DNA from: Warburgia ugandensis
Lineage: Eukaryota > Streptophyta > Magnoliopsida > Canellales > Canellaceae
NCBI GenBank assembly: GCA_035236585.1
Contig: CP141130.1
Coordinates: forward strand, 74,533,944-74,597,943
Direction: 5' to 3'
DNA: 64,000 nucleotides
The notes under the pieces: generated by a model
The model's database searches: none
What the model was told of the DNA's origin: nothing
The model's input: only the letters and a program-made list of their open reading frames with translations
Shown here: positions 61,391-64,000 of the stretch, piece after piece
Layout of the letters: each line of letters begins with the position of its first letter
How positions within the stretch are numbered: the first letter of the stretch is position 1
Program-made: the position numbers and the translations under genes

Positions 61391-61399
61391 TTATGTTTG

Positions 61400-62226
61400 C
61401 AAAAAAATTCAACAATTTTTTACTGTTGTAAATATATTATTAAGTTTTTTTAAGCTTTGTAAAATTGTTATTATGTTAGTTTTCATCCTCCTTGCCTACT
61501 ATCTCACAATCGCAGATGTAATGAAGTTGCTAATTTTGGTACTAAGTTCAAAGACTTTTGACAAATTTTTTTAGTGAAATTCAGTATCTAATGCTATTTG
61601 ATAATAAGAAATTTAATAGTTTGGTTAGATTTCAACAAAAACCAAACAATAGTGAGATATTTAATCACAAACGTATTGTGTTCATTAATCTGCACAATAG
61701 TTCTTGTTAAGCTTCTTTGATGAAATTCAATAATTTAAACATCAATTTTTCCCTAAAAACTAATATAAAACAACTTCTCACATAAATTAGACATAATCAA
61801 TGCTTGGGATCAATAAAAATACAATAAATTTAAAAAAAATTAAGTTTAAAATATAAGCAAAATACTATTATTGTTCATTCGAGTAACGAAGAGTAACAAA
61901 TTTTAAGCTCTTTGTTTGATCCATTTTTGAATTAAAATCGGAAATCTAAGTCTTGGGTCTTCTTCTTAACAATGTCTTCTATCTTGCATGATTATTTCAG
62001 ATATTTTTGTGAATTAATAAAGCTAAAAATCACTCATAATAGCATATATGTTAGAACTTATTGATAGAACAAAATGGAGAAGGTTAATATCGGAAATAAA
62101 AAACTAACAGAACGATAATTTAGCTCATGAAAATTTAATGGCAAATTTGCAAAACTCAAAAGCTATTGAACTTGTTTACAAAAATGCCAAACATAATGGC
62201 ACTTTTGTAAAAAAAAATCCTAAATT
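61400..62226. mobile_element. long-TIR non-autonomous element (Mutator-like MITE), copy 2
   Basis: Same family as 13250-14137. The left arm (attaagtttttttaagctttg) is truncated at the SINE fragment. The right arm (catgaaaatttaatggcaaa, then atgccaaacataatggcact) is longer than in copy 1 and complements copy 1's left end. Interior shared phrases include ggttagatttcaacaaaaac and ttgttaagcttctttgatga. No coding sequence. Confidence 0.75.
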
Positions 62227-63205
62227 TTATTTTAAAAAAGTACAGTAACCTCCTTTAGTGATCTATCTTAATTTGCAAGAAGATAGAAGATAGAAAGACA
62301 ACCCTTTCTTTTCTTGAATCTTCCTTCATCTTTACAGTTAAATTCAGTAAAATGGGATGAAATCAACCTACCAGTTCACAGAAAGTAGTGAACTATATGG
62401 GAAATATCAAAGCTTTCTCTTGGACTACCATCTGAAGAAGAAGAGAATAATAAGACAGGAATAGGAACACAATGAAAAACTAAAACAAATAATAAAACCG
62501 CATCATCAGGAGCATCATTGCAACAAATAAAACCTCCAATATAGCATGAACAACCCACAACGAAAACACCATTGCAACAAGTAAATCCTCCAATGTAGTA
62601 TAAATAACCCACAACAAAAAATCATCGAAAATCCAGATATTACAGGCCAAAAACCATCCAAATCCCACACATACCTGCCAAAGAAAAACCCATACAGAAA
62701 ATAATACTCTCAATCGACCCCAACATCCAGAGATCCCAGCAAAATGAAAAACCCACAAAGACAGAGCTAGAAAACTGTAATGACTTTCCCTGTTTAATAC
62801 AAAGTAACAAAAGGATTTTCAGATATGCAATCGCAAAGGATGCTGCAGCTGCAATTAATTCAATGAAATGCTCCAATTCAATAAATACAACTTAAGAATG
62901 TAATAAACTGAAAGAAAGCTTGGCTATTGGTGGAGCCACCTCTTACCACAGAATAAAATACTTGAAGTAAAGGCTGTTTCTCCTCCCCTTCACATTCTCA
63001 CTCTCTACCTATAATAAGCAAATATAGCCTACATTCTTCATTCCAACCTCTACACCGTTTTCACGCATTACCTCCCACTAAGTTCTTCAACTACGCATGC
63101 CTCCTACTAGTTCTTAAAGTCCTACGAGGGAACCACAACTAGCTTTGGCTTGGCTTCTCATCCGGCTGTACAGAGTTAGCTATGGGCATAACAATACTCT
63201 GCCCT
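62227..63205. other. no gene seen; 54-bp tandem duplication inside
   Basis: Units at 62516-62569 and 62570-62623 share cattgcaacaaataaaaycc and caacccacaac. The hydrophobic minus-strand frames here are by-products of this A/T-rich repeat. The right end, near 63180-63205, continues the gypsy relic that follows. Confidence 0.45.
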
Positions 63206-63707
63206 TTGCAAAGAACCCTGCTAAAGGGGCAGCCCCGGTGCACAAAGTTCCTGCTTATGCGAGGTTTGGGGAAGGGGCGGAGCACAACAGCCTATAGTAG
63301 GCAGTCTTACCTTGCATTTTGCAAGAGGCTGATTTCACGCCTTGCAAAAAACCTTGTCCTCAAGATTCTAATTTGGATAGCCCTCGCGAAACTCATGCAA
63401 ATCCACCCAAGTAGCCTCCTTTTGGGGCAAATGTTCCCATTGAGCTAAAATATGCGGAAGAGACCTACCATGGAGCAAAATTTCCCTGCTGGTCAGAATA
63501 GGAATAGGTTGCAATTAATAAAGCCATATGGCACCGAGGAAGAAGCACTATCTGTTCAGCTGGAACCTCACATGATCCCAGGCTTTCTTGAGTAATGAAA
63601 CGTGGAAACCGGATGAAGCTTATAGCACTCTCGAAGCTTCAACCTGTAAGCCACATAGTTAGACAAGGACCTAGGCTTAGAATGCAAAGTTCAATGTAAG
63701 GATAGCA
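63180..63707 (-). pseudogene. Ty3/gypsy chromovirus pol 3' relic (integrase end and chromodomain)
   Basis: Minus-strand pieces in shifting frames: NYVAYRLKLRECYKLHPVST near 63600-63665, the usual integrase C-terminal linker, then HGRSLPHILAQWEHLPQKEA and TWVDLHEFREGYPN at about 63370-63480, matching the chromodomain pattern of VxWxxLPxxEATWE with FP. NLEDKVF follows, split by the SINE insertion at 63221-63341. Stops and frameshifts make it a relic. Confidence 0.75.
63221..63341 (-). mobile_element. Au-SINE copy 7, 5'-truncated insertion
   Basis: On the minus strand only the part from aaggcgtgaaatcagcctct to ccggggctgcccctttag is present; the A and B boxes are missing. Flanks ttgcaaagaaccctg (63206-63220) and ttgcaaaaaaccttg (63342-63356) match at 13 of 15 bases, so this was a truncated insertion rather than later decay. 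It splits the gypsy relic at the NLEDKVF segment. Confidence 0.85.
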
Positions 63708-64000
63708 TGTAATATTCGCTATTTTAAAATTCTAAAATAGCTAATTTTTATGAATTTTAAAAAATTAAGAAATTAAGAAATTTAAAGATGGAATCTTGAG
63801 TTAAAACCTAAATATTTGAGTTGTGCTCAAAAAATGGAGTCCAACGGCACTAAAAACACTAAAATCGGAGATCGGAGTAAAAATGCCGAATTATTTTAAA
63901 TTTTGCATTTAAATAAATTTATTTAGAAGGAAACAATTGTCATTTTGCATATGTGAGGCTCACAGAAATCATCCCCACCGCCCATCTTAGCAGGTGATGA
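63708..64000. mobile_element. probable start of an LTR, cut by the window end
   Basis: Begins TGTAATATTCGC and continues as AT-rich then purine-rich non-coding sequence (cctaaatatttgagttgtgc, atggagtccaacggcac). It abruptly replaces the pol homology, as an inserted gypsy LTR would. The right end is outside the window. Confidence 0.35.

Noticed and set aside
62376..62876. Overlapping hydrophobic minus-strand frames that look like membrane proteins
   Set aside because: They arise from A/T-rich sequence and a 54-bp tandem repeat; adjacent frames are equally open, so there is no coding signal.

Overview
This is a plant nuclear window, almost certainly from a flowering plant. The evidence is three split genes with GT-AG introns, a chloroplast-type transit peptide, a Cnx1 gene of the plant domain order, and plant-type transposable elements (Au-SINE, RTE LINEs, Mutator-like elements, Ty1/copia and Ty3/gypsy relics). 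The introns are very long and filled with repeats, which suggests a large-intron genome such as that of a woody or magnoliid-type plant. The species cannot be fixed from the sequence.

Three genes can be rebuilt exon by exon with all reading phases closing. (1) An NS2-type asparaginyl-tRNA synthetase lies on the minus strand at 2640-7622 (8 exons, 599 aa). (2) A plastid S1-domain RNA-binding protein of the SRRP1 type lies on the plus strand at 26282-45413 (10 exons, 380 aa, about 19 kb). (3) The molybdenum-cofactor enzyme CNX1 (E domain plus G domain) lies on the minus strand at 47480-60883 (13 exons, 671 aa). Genes 2 and 3 converge tail to tail across about 2.1 kb. The three do not form a pathway; they are independent housekeeping genes for tRNA charging, plastid RNA handling and Moco synthesis.

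Layout: 1-2.6 kb is intergenic with an unassigned exon-like ORF, a CT/CA microsatellite and an Au-SINE. The synthetase follows at 2.6-7.6 kb. From 8.6 to 25.5 kb there is a repeat block: a 5'-truncated RTE LINE, a gypsy gag relic, two Au-SINEs in opposite orientation, a long-TIR Mutator-like MITE, a 2,965-bp solo LTR with a GTGCT target duplication, another Au-SINE, and an apparently full-length but dead RTE with a 14-bp target duplication. The S1 gene (26.3-45.4 kb) carries in its introns a 540-bp solo LTR, two MITE copies, an L1-type LINE 3' relic, a copia fragment, and a MULE transposase pseudogene with a young Au-SINE beside its N-terminal end. CNX1 (47.5-60.9 kb) has a third RTE in intron 3 and two tandem duplications in intron 9. 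Its upstream region has a 73-bp duplicated module. The last 3 kb hold a second copy of the long-TIR MITE, a gypsy chromodomain relic with a truncated Au-SINE at its edge, and the start of a probable LTR.

I found no wholly new biological system. The points most worth a second look are the altered motif 2 (FRxE reads F-Q-A-D) in the synthetase, the duplicated CNX1 upstream module, and the same F-A-N-D change in the reverse transcriptase box of two separate RTE copies.
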